A DNA stretch of 64,000 nt from Achromobacter pestifer (GTDB lineage Bacteria; Pseudomonadota; Gammaproteobacteria; Burkholderiales; Burkholderiaceae_B), in NCBI RefSeq assembly GCF_013267355.1, contig NZ_CP053985.1, positions 2,542,001 to 2,606,000 on the forward strand, written 5' to 3'. Each line of letters starts with the position of its first letter. Position 1 is the stretch's first letter. A model generated the notes under the pieces. The model was not told the DNA's origin. It did no database searches and saw only the letters and a list, made by a program, of their open reading frames with translations. A program made the position numbers and the translations under genes. Shown piece by piece: positions 34,471 through 43,538 of this stretch.

Positions 34471-37087
34471 GATCCTGGTCCAGCATCCGAACGAGCAGCG
34501 CCTCGCCGTTGTCCGCGACGCGCAGCTCACCGTACTTGGCGACCTGATAGCGCTCGGCCTGGCCTTCCGGGAAGAAATAGGCATTGGTCACGATGCGCAC
34601 GCTGTTGTCGCGGATGCGGTAGCGCAGCGGCACTTCCGCCTCGCTGTGCGGGTGGGTGTCGGGCTGGATGCGTAGCGGCTGGCCCACGCCGCGCGCATCG
34701 GTCTGCAGCATCACATAGCCGTCCGGCTCGTAGCCCATGACCGACTCCTCGGCCTCGGGACGCTCGCCGCCCAGCCGCAGGCGCGTGACCTCCCGGCTGG
34801 CCGCAAAGTTCAGCGCCATGTAGTCGCCCTGCATCAGCGAACGGGGATCCACCGGCGCCAGTTCCAGGATGACCACCTTGCCCGAAGCCAGCAGCTTTTC
34901 ACGCTGCCAGATGCCGCCGTTGGTAACCGCCAGCACCAGCGCCAGGCCGCCCAGGATGGCCAGCGTGCGCCAGCGCAAGGGCGCCGACACCGGCGGCAGA
35001 GGCGCGCGCCGGCTGGGGGCAATGGTGCGCATCAGGCGCGGCACCAGCCACACCAGGGCGCGCAGCACGAAAAGCAGCAGCGCGGCGCCGCCCAGCCACA
35101 AGGCCTTTTGCAGCAGCGGCACGTCCAACTGGTAGTAATAGACGCCCAGATAGGCCAGCAGGCTGATCACCCCGAACACCACCACGCGCGACTGGTTCAA
35201 GCCGAAGCCCAGCAGCAGCCAGGCCAGTGCGAAGCCCACGCCCGGGCTAGGCAGCCAGAACAGCGACAGGATCAGCAGGGCTATCGGAACGCCCCAGGTG
35301 ACGCCCGCGGTCAGCACATGGCGGCGGGGCCAGAGCACCGCGAAGGCGGCCCCCACGGGCAGCAGCGCGCCTGCAATAACAAGCACCGCCGTGTGCGGAT
35401 TCAGCTGCCACATGGCGGGCAGTTGCTGGGCGGAGATGCCGCCCGCCAGCCACACCATGCCCTGCACCGACAGCAGGAAGGCCCAGGCCAGCGGCTGCAG
35501 CGCGTGGGCGCGCTTGCCGCCCAGGCGGTGGCTCAGGCTGAAGATGACGGCGGTGGCCCAGGCGCCGGTCACGGCGATGGGCAGCCACACGAAGGTGGCG
35601 CGCATGGCGTCGAAGCCCAGCCAGGCGTCCAACAGGTCTTCGCCGCCCAGGTCGGGCGACAGGCCGCGCCAGATCAGGCCCGCCCCCGCCGCCGCGATCA
35701 GCAGGCCACTCAGGAAGCGCAGGATGACGTCGGGCCCGACCGCGTAGACCGTGGCCGCCATCAGCAGCACGAAGACGCAGGCGCTGGCGAACGAGGTCGA
35801 ACTGGACAGCCCGAAGATGATCAGGATCTGCCCGGCAAAGGCCATGGCCGTGCCGCACTGGCGCCAGAACGGGCCCGCATCGCTGCGCAGCACCGCCACG
35901 CCGGCCGCGCACAGCACCAGCCCGGCCACCAGCGCGCCGCCTTCGGAGGTGATGAAGCCCGAGAAGGCGATGAACACCAGTAGCAACACCGTCGACAGCC
36001 AGGCGCTCAAGCCCAACAGGCACTGCACGTACCAGGGCGGATCCGCCTGCGGCGCCGGGGCCGGCGCCAATTGCGCGACCGGCGCGCTGGCGTCGGCCGG
36101 GTCCACCGAGTTGCCGGCCGAAGCCGCAGCCGGCTCGGAATCGGCGGCCGCGGCCACCGCCGTCTGCGGGTCGCCGGCAAGCCGGCGCAGCCAGCGCGCG
36201 GCCAAGACGGCCTCGGCCATGAGCAGCGCCGCCAGCGGCAGGGCCGCCCAGACGCCGGGCTCCAGGCGCAGCAGCCATTCGCCCGCCACCCGCAGCGACA
36301 CGCAGATGACGCCGGCGGCCAGCATGGCCAGGATGATCAGGTCGCGCCGGCCCTTCTGATAATAGAAGCCCAGGCCCAGGGTCACCGCGACCCAGGCGAT
36401 GCCGTTATAGAGGCCCAGGCCGCGGCCCAGGAAGTCGCCAAGCATCTGGGTCAGCACCAGCACGCTGATCGCCAGGGCGGCCAGGACCCGCGGACCGACC
36501 AGGGTGCTGGCGCGCCAGCGGCGGGCAGCCAGCTCCCAGCCCAGCAGCAGCACCAGGTTCAGGCCGGCCATCATCAGACCGGGCACGCCCGGGCCGCCGA
36601 ATATCAGCACCCAGGAGAACACCCGCTCGCCCAGCCACAAGGCCACCGCCACGTTCAGCACCAGCGCCCACAGCAGCCAGACGGCCTGGCTGCCGGCGGC
36701 CAGCGCCCAGGGCAGCAGCAGCAACGCCCACCAGGCGAACAATTCCCAGGTATCGGCGCCAGTCTGGTAAGTTTGGCCTAGTAATGCGAGCAGGGCGCCC
36801 AGGAGGATGCCGGCCAGGGCGAGCAGGGCGCCCGGTATGGTGCGCCGCACGCCTGGACTGGCCCTCAGGCGCAGTCCGGCCCACGCGGCGGCCAGCGCAC
36901 AAATCGCCAAAAGGCCCTGGATGCCGGCGAAGCGCTGCACTTTTGTCATGTCTTGCCAGTTGGCGGCGACCCAGCAAACCGCGGCGCTTCCCAGCAGCAA
37001 AACACCTAGCCAGAGGGTGCTCCGCGCCAGAAATTGACGCCAAGCGTGTAGTTCGGATCCCGCTTGTCTTTCAGTGCCGACTTGCAT
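34457..37087 (-). CDS. Fused DUF2157 - DUF4401 - GDYXXLXY membrane protein
   Basis: 876 residues with about 20 membrane helices. The N-terminus has DUF2157 (about 8-165, with [11 protein letters not shown] and [18 protein letters not shown]). The middle (about 330-690) resembles DUF4401 ([21 protein letters not shown]). The C-terminus has the GDYXXLXY domain, seen in QGDYMALNF, with the conserved cis-type Asp-Tyr motif and a soluble tail. In most bacteria these are two or three separate genes, so this is a fusion. Function is unknown; it is an inner-membrane protein. Confidence 0.85.
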   Translation of the reverse strand: MQVGTERQAGSELHAWRQFLARSTLWLGVLLLGSAAVCWVAANWQDMTKVQRFAGIQGLLAICALAAAWAGLRLRASPGVRRTIPGALLALAGILLGALLALLGQTYQTGADTWELFAWWALLLLPWALAAGSQAVWLLWALVLNVAVALWLGERVFSWVLIFGGPGVPGLMMAGLNLVLLLGWELAARRWRASTLVGPRVLAALAISVLVLTQMLGDFLGRGLGLYNGIAWVAVTLGLGFYYQKGRRDLIILAMLAAGVICVSLRVAGEWLLRLEPGVWAALPLAALLMAEAVLAARWLRRLAGDPQTAVAAAADSEPAAASAGNSVDPADASAPVAQLAPAPAPQADPPWYVQCLLGLSAWLSTVLLLVFIAFSGFITSEGGALVAGLVLCAAGVAVLRSDAGPFWRQCGTAMAFAGQILIIFGLSSSTSFASACVFVLLMAATVYAVGPDVILRFLSGLLIAAAGAGLIWRGLSPDLGGEDLLDAWLGFDAMRATFVWLPIAVTGAWATAVIFSLSHRLGGKRAHALQPLAWAFLLSVQGMVWLAGGISAQQLPAMWQLNPHTAVLVIAGALLPVGAAFAVLWPRRHVLTAGVTWGVPIALLILSLFWLPSPGVGFALAWLLLGFGLNQSRVVVFGVISLLAYLGVYYYQLDVPLLQKALWLGGAALLLFVLRALVWLVPRLMRTIAPSRRAPLPPVSAPLRWRTLAILGGLALVLAVTNGGIWQREKLLASGKVVILELAPVDPRSLMQGDYMALNFAASREVTRLRLGGERPEAEESVMGYEPDGYVMLQTDARGVGQPLRIQPDTHPHSEAEVPLRYRIRDNSVRIVTNAYFFPEGQAERYQVAKYGELRVADNGEALLVRMLDQDLKPL

Positions 37088-37149
37088 CTGGCGAATCTCC
37101 GATCTTATTATCCGCGCTACTACGGCGGGACTGCCGCCACTGGATACAC

Positions 37150-39774
37150 ATGAATAAAACGCTGATTATTGCCGAGAAGCCCTCGGTGGCCCTTGATATA
37201 TCACGCGCCTTGGGAGGCTTTGCGCGCGAGGGCGACTATTTTGAAAGCGAACGTTACGTCCTCGCATCGAGCATCGGCCACTTGCTCAGCTTGGTCGCGC
37301 CCAACGATCCGGTCAAGGGGAAGTGGAGCTTCACGCACCTGCCCGTGATTCCGCCCGAGTTCGAACTGGGCCCCACCGACAAGAAGTCGGCCGAACGGCT
37401 CAAGCTGCTGGTTCGCCTGGCCAAGCGCAAGGACGTGGACGCCATCATCAACGCCTGTGACGCGGGACGCGAAGGCGAACTGATCTTCCGCTACATCATC
37501 CAGTACGCGGGCGTGAAAAAGCCGATCCAGCGCCTCTGGCTGCAGTCGATGACCCAGGCCGCCATCCGCGAGGCCTTCGCCAACCTGCGCGACGACGTCC
37601 AGCTCAAGCCGCTGGAAGCGGCCGCCCGCTCGCGCGCCGAAGCCGACTGGCTGGTGGGCATCAACGGCACCCGCGCCATGACCGCCTTCAACAGCAAGGA
37701 CGGTGGCTTCTTCAAGACCCCGGTCGGCCGGGTGCAGACGCCCACGCTGGCCATCGTGGCCGAGCGCGAAGAGCGCATCCGCCGCTTCGTGCCGCGCGAC
37801 TACTGGGAAGTGCGCGCCACCTTCGTGGCGGCCGCCGGCCTGTACGAAGGCCGCTGGATCGACCCGCAGTTCAAGAAAGACGACCGCGACCCGGAAAAGC
37901 GCGAATCGCGCCTGTGGTCGGCCGCCGCCGCGCAAAGCGTGGTGGCCGCCTGCCGCGAACAGCCGGGCAACGTCACCGAGGAATCCAAGCCGTCGACCCA
38001 AATGTCGCCGGCCCTGTACGACCTGACCTCGCTGCAGCGCGAAGCCAACGGCCGCTTCGGCTTTTCGGCCAAGACCACGCTGTCGCTGGCCCAGACCCTG
38101 TACGAACGCCACAAGGCACTGACCTACCCGCGTACCGATTCGCGCTACCTGCCCGAGGACTACGTCACCACGGTGCAGGAAACCATGCGCGCGCTGGCCA
38201 AGGGCGGCTCCAATGCCGTGGGCGGCCTGTCGCGCCACGCGGAAACCGTGGTTGGCAATCAATGGGTCAAGCCGAACCGCCGCATCTTCGACAACAAGAA
38301 GGTGTCGGACCACTTTGCCATCATCCCCACGCTGCAGATCCCGCACGATCTGAGCGAGGCCGAGGCCAAGCTGTACGACCTGGTGCTCAAGCGCTTCCTG
38401 GCGGTGTTCTTCCCCGCCGCGGAATACCGCGTGACCACCCGCATGACCGAAGTGCAGGGACACCGCTTCCGCACCGACGGCAAGGTGCTGGTCAGCCCGG
38501 GATGGCTGGCTGTCTACGGCAAGGAAGCCCAGGGTGAAGACGCCAACCTGGTGCCCGTGGCGGACGGCGAGACCGTACGCACCGAGGACGTCGAGGCCGT
38601 CGGCCTGTCGACCAAGCCGCCGGCGCGCTTCAACGAAGGCACGCTGCTGTCGGCCATGGAAGGCGCGGGCAAGCTGGTGGACGACGAAGAACTGCGCGAA
38701 GCCATGTCCGAGCGCGGCCTGGGCACGCCGGCCACGCGCGCCGCCATCATCGAAGGCCTGCTCAACGAGGTCTACCTGCGCCGCGAAGGCCGCGACCTGG
38801 TGCCTACCGCCAAGGCGCGCCAGCTGATGACGCTGCTGTCCGGCCTGGACGTGACCGAACTGACCTCGCCGGAACTGACCGGCGAATGGGAACACAAGCT
38901 CAAGCAGATCGAGCAGGGCGCCCTGGACCGCGAAGCCTTCATGCGCGAGATCGCGCAGATGACGCAGGTCATCGTCAAGCGCGCCAAGGAATACGAGCGC
39001 GACACGGTGCCGGGCGACTACGCCACGCTGCAGACGCCGTGCCCCAAGTGCGGCGCCGTGGTGAAGGAAAACTATCGCCGCTTTGCCTGCACCGCCTGCG
39101 ACTTCTCCATCGGCAAGCACCCGGGCGGCCGCACGTTCGAACTGCCGGAAGTCGAAGAGCTGCTGGCCAAGCGCGAGATCGGCCCCCTGCAAGGTTTCAT
39201 CAGCAAGATGGGCCGGCCGTTCGCCGCCATCCTGCGCATCAGCGATGAATTCAAGCTGGAGTTCGACTTCGGCCAGAACGACGAAGACGACGCGGAAGCC
39301 GTGGACTTCTCCGGCCACACGCCGGTGGGTTCCTGCCCCAAGTGCCAGTCGCGCGTGTTCGAGCACGGCATGAGCTACGTCTGCGAGAAATCCGTCGGCC
39401 CCGAAAAGAGCTGCGATTTCCGGTCGGGCAAGGTCATCCTGCAGCAGGAAATCTCGCGCGAGCAGATGGAAAAGCTGCTGACCAACGGCCGCACCGACCT
39501 GCTCGACGGCTTCGTCTCCAGCCGCACCAACCGCAAGTTCAAGGCCTTCCTCGTCCGCCAGCCGGACGGCAAGATCGGCTTCGAGTTCGAGCCGCGTCCT
39601 GAAAAGCCGGGCCGCGCGCCGGCCAAGACGGCTGCCAAAACCGCGACCAAGACCGCCGCCAAAAAGGCGCCGGCCAAGAAGGCCGCTGTGAAGAAGACCG
39701 CAACCAAAACGGCCACGAAAACGGCCGTCAAGAAAGCGGTGAAGAAGGCTGCGCCGAAAAAGACCGCCGCGTAA
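37150..39774 (+). CDS. topB: DNA topoisomerase III
   Basis: 874 residues. It is a type IA topoisomerase that cuts and rejoins one DNA strand. The N-terminal Toprim domain starts at MNKTLIIAEKPSVALDI, with the DAGREGELIFRY acidic motif (about 105-116). The active-site Tyr326 is in LTYPRTDSRYLPEDY. Two C-terminal zinc-ribbon regions are visible (CPKCGAVV...CTACDF, and CPKCQSRVFEH...CEKS). A Lys/Ala/Thr-rich histone-H1-like tail (about 820-874) is unusual. The start at ATG 37150 fits the family. Confidence 0.97.
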   Translation: MNKTLIIAEKPSVALDISRALGGFAREGDYFESERYVLASSIGHLLSLVAPNDPVKGKWSFTHLPVIPPEFELGPTDKKSAERLKLLVRLAKRKDVDAIINACDAGREGELIFRYIIQYAGVKKPIQRLWLQSMTQAAIREAFANLRDDVQLKPLEAAARSRAEADWLVGINGTRAMTAFNSKDGGFFKTPVGRVQTPTLAIVAEREERIRRFVPRDYWEVRATFVAAAGLYEGRWIDPQFKKDDRDPEKRESRLWSAAAAQSVVAACREQPGNVTEESKPSTQMSPALYDLTSLQREANGRFGFSAKTTLSLAQTLYERHKALTYPRTDSRYLPEDYVTTVQETMRALAKGGSNAVGGLSRHAETVVGNQWVKPNRRIFDNKKVSDHFAIIPTLQIPHDLSEAEAKLYDLVLKRFLAVFFPAAEYRVTTRMTEVQGHRFRTDGKVLVSPGWLAVYGKEAQGEDANLVPVADGETVRTEDVEAVGLSTKPPARFNEGTLLSAMEGAGKLVDDEELREAMSERGLGTPATRAAIIEGLLNEVYLRREGRDLVPTAKARQLMTLLSGLDVTELTSPELTGEWEHKLKQIEQGALDREAFMREIAQMTQVIVKRAKEYERDTVPGDYATLQTPCPKCGAVVKENYRRFACTACDFSIGKHPGGRTFELPEVEELLAKREIGPLQGFISKMGRPFAAILRISDEFKLEFDFGQNDEDDAEAVDFSGHTPVGSCPKCQSRVFEHGMSYVCEKSVGPEKSCDFRSGKVILQQEISREQMEKLLTNGRTDLLDGFVSSRTNRKFKAFLVRQPDGKIGFEFEPRPEKPGRAPAKTAAKTATKTAAKKAPAKKAAVKKTATKTATKTAVKKAVKKAAPKKTAA

Positions 39775-39818
39775 AACGGGCACGGCGTCCGACGCGCCGC
39801 TACCCGACCATCGCGCAC

Positions 39819-39843
39819 AACGCCCGGGCAACCGGGCGTTTTC
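39819..39843 (+). terminator. Intrinsic terminator after topB
   Basis: A 9-bp stem AACGCCCGG (39819-39827) with CCGGGCGTT (39832-39840) around a GCAA tetraloop is followed by TTTTCC. It is about 45 bases after the stop. Confidence 0.85.
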
Positions 39844-39915
39844 CATTGTTGGACGCCAGTGGCTGGGGTATTGTCTACGCCAAACCGCTGCAACCAGACC
39901 TATACCGAGGACGAC

Positions 39916-40974
39916 ATGAGCAACAGCCCCGACTTCACCACCCGCCGCCGCGTGCTCGCCGCCGCAGGCGCGCTGGCCAGCTTCAGCCTGGTCAATGGCC
40001 GCGTCGCGTTCGCGCAGCCCAAGCTCGGCCGCGTCGTCTACGGCCAGGGCAGCATCGACCCGTTCTTTGCCGCGGGCTATGTTGCACTGAAGAAGGGCTA
40101 CTTCGGCGAAGGCGGCCTGGAAGTCGAATACCTGAATTCGCAGAGCGGTCCGCGCACCAACCAGCTGCTGGCCGCGGGCCAGATCGTGTTCGGCGCCACG
40201 GCAGCCACGGCCGCCCCCGCGCTGACGCTGGCCGGCAAGCCCGCCACGCTGGTGTTCGGCTTTGACCGCAAGCTCACCTACGCCAACGTCATCGTGCGCC
40301 GCGAGGACTTCGACAGCGGCAAGATCAAATCGCTGAAGGACCTGGCCGGCAAGCGCGTGGGCGCCACCCAGCCGCAGTCCAGCACCTGGCTGATGGCGCT
40401 GTACCTGATGCAGAAGGCCGGCGTGGCCGACAAGGTGGACATCCGCCCCCTGGGCGATCTGGCCACCATGCTGGGCGCGCTCAAGACCGGCTCCGTGTCG
40501 GCCAGCATGGCCACCATGTCCATGATGGAACAGGCCAAGCAAGAAGGCTGGGGCGTGCCCATTTTCGACGCCACGACCGAGAGCTCGTGGAACGAATTCA
40601 TGGGCGGCGACGTGCCCGGCATCGCGGCCCTGACCTTGCAGGACACCATCCAGAAACGCCCCGAAGTGGTGCAGGCCTTCGTGACGGCGCTGGTCCGCGC
40701 GCAGGACTTCATCAGCGCCAACAGCGCCGCCGCCGTCACCGACGCCATCTACGACGACTACCTGAACGCCTTCCCGCGCGCCGCCATCGAGAAGACGCTG
40801 GGCGTCTACAAGGAAACGGTGTTCCTGAAGGACAACATCATCACCCAGGACGCCTATGACCGCATGACGGCCATCATGGGCGACGGCCGCCAGTTCTCCA
40901 ACGACGAGATGAAGACCGTGCCTTACGACCGTTGCGTGAACATGAGCTTCGTGCGCCGCGCCCGGGGCCTCTGA
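39916..40974 (+). CDS. ABC transporter substrate-binding protein (SsuA/TauA/NMT1 type)
   Basis: 352 residues. ATG 39916 (GAGGACGAC before it) opens a Tat-like signal with TTRRRVLAAAGALASF. The periplasmic-binding fold has the NMT1/SsuA pattern YVALKKGYFGEGGLEVEYLN (about 58-77), GKRVGATQPQSS and IYDDYLNAFP. It is the first gene of a tight ABC operon, and its stop overlaps the ATP-binding gene. Substrate class is aromatic sulfonates, taurine, nitrate or thiamine precursors; it cannot be narrowed. Confidence 0.92.
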   Translation: MSNSPDFTTRRRVLAAAGALASFSLVNGRVAFAQPKLGRVVYGQGSIDPFFAAGYVALKKGYFGEGGLEVEYLNSQSGPRTNQLLAAGQIVFGATAATAAPALTLAGKPATLVFGFDRKLTYANVIVRREDFDSGKIKSLKDLAGKRVGATQPQSSTWLMALYLMQKAGVADKVDIRPLGDLATMLGALKTGSVSASMATMSMMEQAKQEGWGVPIFDATTESSWNEFMGGDVPGIAALTLQDTIQKRPEVVQAFVTALVRAQDFISANSAAAVTDAIYDDYLNAFPRAAIEKTLGVYKETVFLKDNIITQDAYDRMTAIMGDGRQFSNDEMKTVPYDRCVNMSFVRRARGL

Positions 40975-41744
40975 TGATCACGCTGGACCGGGTGGGCAAG
41001 GCCTACCAGACGCGCCAGGCCACCACGCATGCGGTGGGCGAGGTCAGCCTGACGATCCCGGAAGGCGAGTTCGTCTCCATCGTCGGGCCGTCCGGCTGCG
41101 GCAAGAGCACGCTGCTGAACATGATCGCCGGCTTTCTGCGCCCAACCACCGGCACCATCCGCGTGGATGGCCGCGTCGTCGACGGGCAGGTGCCGCCGGC
41201 CCTGGGCTACATCTTCCAGAAGGACACGCTGCTGCCCTGGTTCAGCGTAAGGAAAAACGTGGCGCTGGGCCTGAAGTTCCAGGGCGTGGCCGCCGACAAG
41301 ATCGAGCGCCGCGTGGCCGAGCTGCTGGAAATGGGCCACCTAAGCCAGTTCGCCGACGCCTTTCCGCACCAGCTGTCGGGCGGCATGCGGCGGCGCGTGG
41401 CGCTGCTGATGAGCCTGGCGGTCGAGCCGCGCATCCTGCTGCTGGACGAACCCTTTGGCGCGCTGGACACGCACACCAAGACGCACCTGCACCGCGAACT
41501 GATCGAGATCTGGCGCAAGCTGGGTCAGACCATCGTCATGGTCACGCACGACCTGGACGAGGCCATCCTGCTGTCGGACCGCGTGGTGGTGCTGTCAGGT
41601 CCGCCCAGCCGCGTGCTGCTGGACGAACGCATCGACATCCCGCACCCGCGCGACGTCTTCACGCTGCGCGAAACGCCGCAGTTCGTGACCCACGTGCAAA
41701 GCCTCTGGAGTGTGCTGGGACAGCAGTTCCGCGCCGCCGCCTGA
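40974..41744 (+). CDS. ABC transporter ATP-binding protein (SsuB/TauB/NrtD type)
   Basis: 256 residues. Walker A is GPSGCGKST (about 37-45), the signature is LSGGMRRR (about 136-143), Walker B is ILLLDEPFGALD (about 156-167), and the H-loop is MVTHDLDEA (about 188-196). The start ATG overlaps the stop of the binding protein (TGATG), so translation is coupled. It powers uptake by the permease at 41758. Confidence 0.97.
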   Translation: MITLDRVGKAYQTRQATTHAVGEVSLTIPEGEFVSIVGPSGCGKSTLLNMIAGFLRPTTGTIRVDGRVVDGQVPPALGYIFQKDTLLPWFSVRKNVALGLKFQGVAADKIERRVAELLEMGHLSQFADAFPHQLSGGMRRRVALLMSLAVEPRILLLDEPFGALDTHTKTHLHRELIEIWRKLGQTIVMVTHDLDEAILLSDRVVVLSGPPSRVLLDERIDIPHPRDVFTLRETPQFVTHVQSLWSVLGQQFRAAA

Positions 41745-41757
41745 ACCGATACGCGTC

Positions 41758-42612
41758 ATGACCACGACTTATTCCGCCGACTCCTTGCAGGACCAGCTGC
41801 GGCTGGACCGCCGCGCCAGCATCGCGCGCCGGCTGCGCATCACGCTGTGGCAAGTGCTGATACTTGCCGTCATCCTGGGCTCCTGGGAAACGCTTACGCG
41901 CATCCCCTGGTTCACCCAGAACACCTTGTTCGATCCCTTCTTCATCAGCCAGCCCTCGCGCGTGGCGGTGCGGCTGTGGGAATGGCTGCAGCCCGGCCCG
42001 CGTTCGGTCTGGCCGCATTTATGGCTGACACTGCAGGCCACCATGGTGGGGCTGCTGGTGGGCGTGGGCAGCGGCTTCGTGGTGGGCATGACGCTCAGCC
42101 GCAGCCGCTTCCTGGCCGATGTGTTCAACCCCTTCATCGTGGCCTTCAACTCGATGCCGCGCATCGCCTTCGTGCCGCTCATCACCATGTTCTTCGGGCT
42201 GGGCCTGGCCTCCAAGGTGGTGACGTCCTGGTTCGTGGTGTTCTTCCTGGTGTTCTTCAACACCTACAAGGGCGGACGCAGCGTGGAGCGCGAACTGGTG
42301 GACTTCTGCCGCACGCTGGGCGGCTCGCCGCGCCAGATCCTGTGGCGCGTGCGCATCCCGACCGCGGCCGCGTGGACCTTCGCGGCCTTGCCGAATGCCA
42401 TCAGCTTCGCGCTGATCGGCGTGGTGCTGGCCGAGTTCGTGGGATCCACGACGGGCATGGGCTATCTGATGATCACCGCGCTGGCGACGCTGAACGCCAC
42501 CGATATGTTCGCGGCGGTGACGCTGCTGTCCATCGTCGGCATCGCGCTGGTTTATTGTGTGACCTGGCTGGAACGGCGGCTGCTGCACTGGGCGCCAGAG
42601 TTCCGGGAATAG
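41758..42612 (+). CDS. ABC transporter permease (SsuC/TauC type)
   Basis: 284 residues, ATG 41758. Six membrane helices are expected, with the coupling (EAA-type) loop about 210-230 (EFVGSTTGMGYLMITAL just after). The N-terminus is cytoplasmic and basic (RLDRRASIARRLR). It forms the membrane channel of the NMT1/SsuA-type importer with 39916 and 40974; the three genes overlap or nearly touch. Confidence 0.95.
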   Translation: MTTTYSADSLQDQLRLDRRASIARRLRITLWQVLILAVILGSWETLTRIPWFTQNTLFDPFFISQPSRVAVRLWEWLQPGPRSVWPHLWLTLQATMVGLLVGVGSGFVVGMTLSRSRFLADVFNPFIVAFNSMPRIAFVPLITMFFGLGLASKVVTSWFVVFFLVFFNTYKGGRSVERELVDFCRTLGGSPRQILWRVRIPTAAAWTFAALPNAISFALIGVVLAEFVGSTTGMGYLMITALATLNATDMFAAVTLLSIVGIALVYCVTWLERRLLHWAPEFRE

Positions 42613-42624
42613 GTAGATCCCCCC

Positions 42625-42690
42625 GCAGCGCTGCGCGCCTCCCCCCAGGGGGCGCCGCTGCGGACCCGCGGAGCCGGATCCGCGCGGCCC
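42625..42690. repeat. GC-rich intergenic repeat-like hairpin
   Basis: Two nested pairings are visible: CGCAGCG with CGCTGCG, and CTCCCCCC with GGGGGCG-like runs. The design (C-run, dyad, G-run, GCGGAGCC...GGATCCGCG tail) resembles repeats that I recall between genes in Burkholderiales. It lies between the ABC permease and the SDR gene. Confidence 0.45.
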
Positions 42691-42715
42691 TGATCGAGAC
42701 GAAGCACTCTGGACG

Positions 42716-43501
42716 ATGGACATGAACACCCTGCCGTATTTGCGTAATTTCGACCTGACGGGGCAAGTCGCCCTGGTGACCGGCTCGGCCCGCGGGCTGG
42801 GCTTCTGTATCGCACGCGCATTGGCTGGCTGCGGCGCGCGCGTGCTGATCAACGGCCGCAATGCCGAGGCCGCCACGGCTGCGGCGGGCGAACTGACTGC
42901 CGCCGGCCTGGACGCGCATCCGCTGCCGTTCGACATCAGCGACGACGCCGCCATGGAACGCGCTTTCCTGGACATAGACCGCGACCACCGCCGCCTGGAC
43001 ATCCTGGTGAACAACGTCGGCGCGCGCAACCGCAAGACCTTGCGCGACACCAGCCCCGCCGAGATCCGCGAACTGATCGACACGGACCTGGTCGCCGGCA
43101 TGCTGCTGGCCAAGTTCGCCGCCGAACGCATGGTGCGCCAGGGCAGCGGCCGCATGATCGCGATCACCTCGGTGGTGGGCGAACTGGCACGCTCGGGCGA
43201 TGCGGTCTATCCCGCGGCCAAGCAAGGCTTGACGGGCATGGTGCGCGCGCTGGCGGCGGAATTCGGCCGCCACGGCATCACCAGCAACGCCATCGCGCCG
43301 GGTACCTTCGCCACCGAGACCAACGCCACCATGGTGGCCGACCCTGACGTGGGCCCGCGCATCGCCACGCGCAATCCCATGGGGCGCTGGGGCGAACCCG
43401 AAGAAATCGCAGGCGCCGCCGTGTTCCTGGCGTCGCCCGCGGCGTCATACGTGAACGGGCACGTGCTGGTGGTGGACGGCGGCTTGTCGATCCAGTTTTG
43501 A
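42716..43501 (+). CDS. SDR family oxidoreductase (gluconate 5-dehydrogenase-like)
   Basis: 261 residues. The nucleotide motif TGSARGLG is at 22-29, NNVG at 99-102, the active Ser at about 152, and Tyr165-x3-Lys169. The opening NFDLTGQVALVTGSARGLG and the C-terminal NGHVLVVDGGLSIQF resemble gluconate 5-dehydrogenase or 3-oxoacyl reductase types. It follows an ABC importer by about 100 bases of repeat-like DNA. Coupled function is plausible but not proven. Confidence 0.9.
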   Translation: MDMNTLPYLRNFDLTGQVALVTGSARGLGFCIARALAGCGARVLINGRNAEAATAAAGELTAAGLDAHPLPFDISDDAAMERAFLDIDRDHRRLDILVNNVGARNRKTLRDTSPAEIRELIDTDLVAGMLLAKFAAERMVRQGSGRMIAITSVVGELARSGDAVYPAAKQGLTGMVRALAAEFGRHGITSNAIAPGTFATETNATMVADPDVGPRIATRNPMGRWGEPEEIAGAAVFLASPAASYVNGHVLVVDGGLSIQF

Positions 43502-43538
43502 AGCGGGATGCAGGGCTGCGCCCGCAGCCCTGCGGCGA

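Noticed and set aside
37201..40542. A 1113-codon open frame on the minus strand opposite topB and the binding-protein gene
   Set aside because: It is antisense to two confident genes and its composition is Gly/Ala/Arg/His-rich without domains. It arises from high GC third positions.
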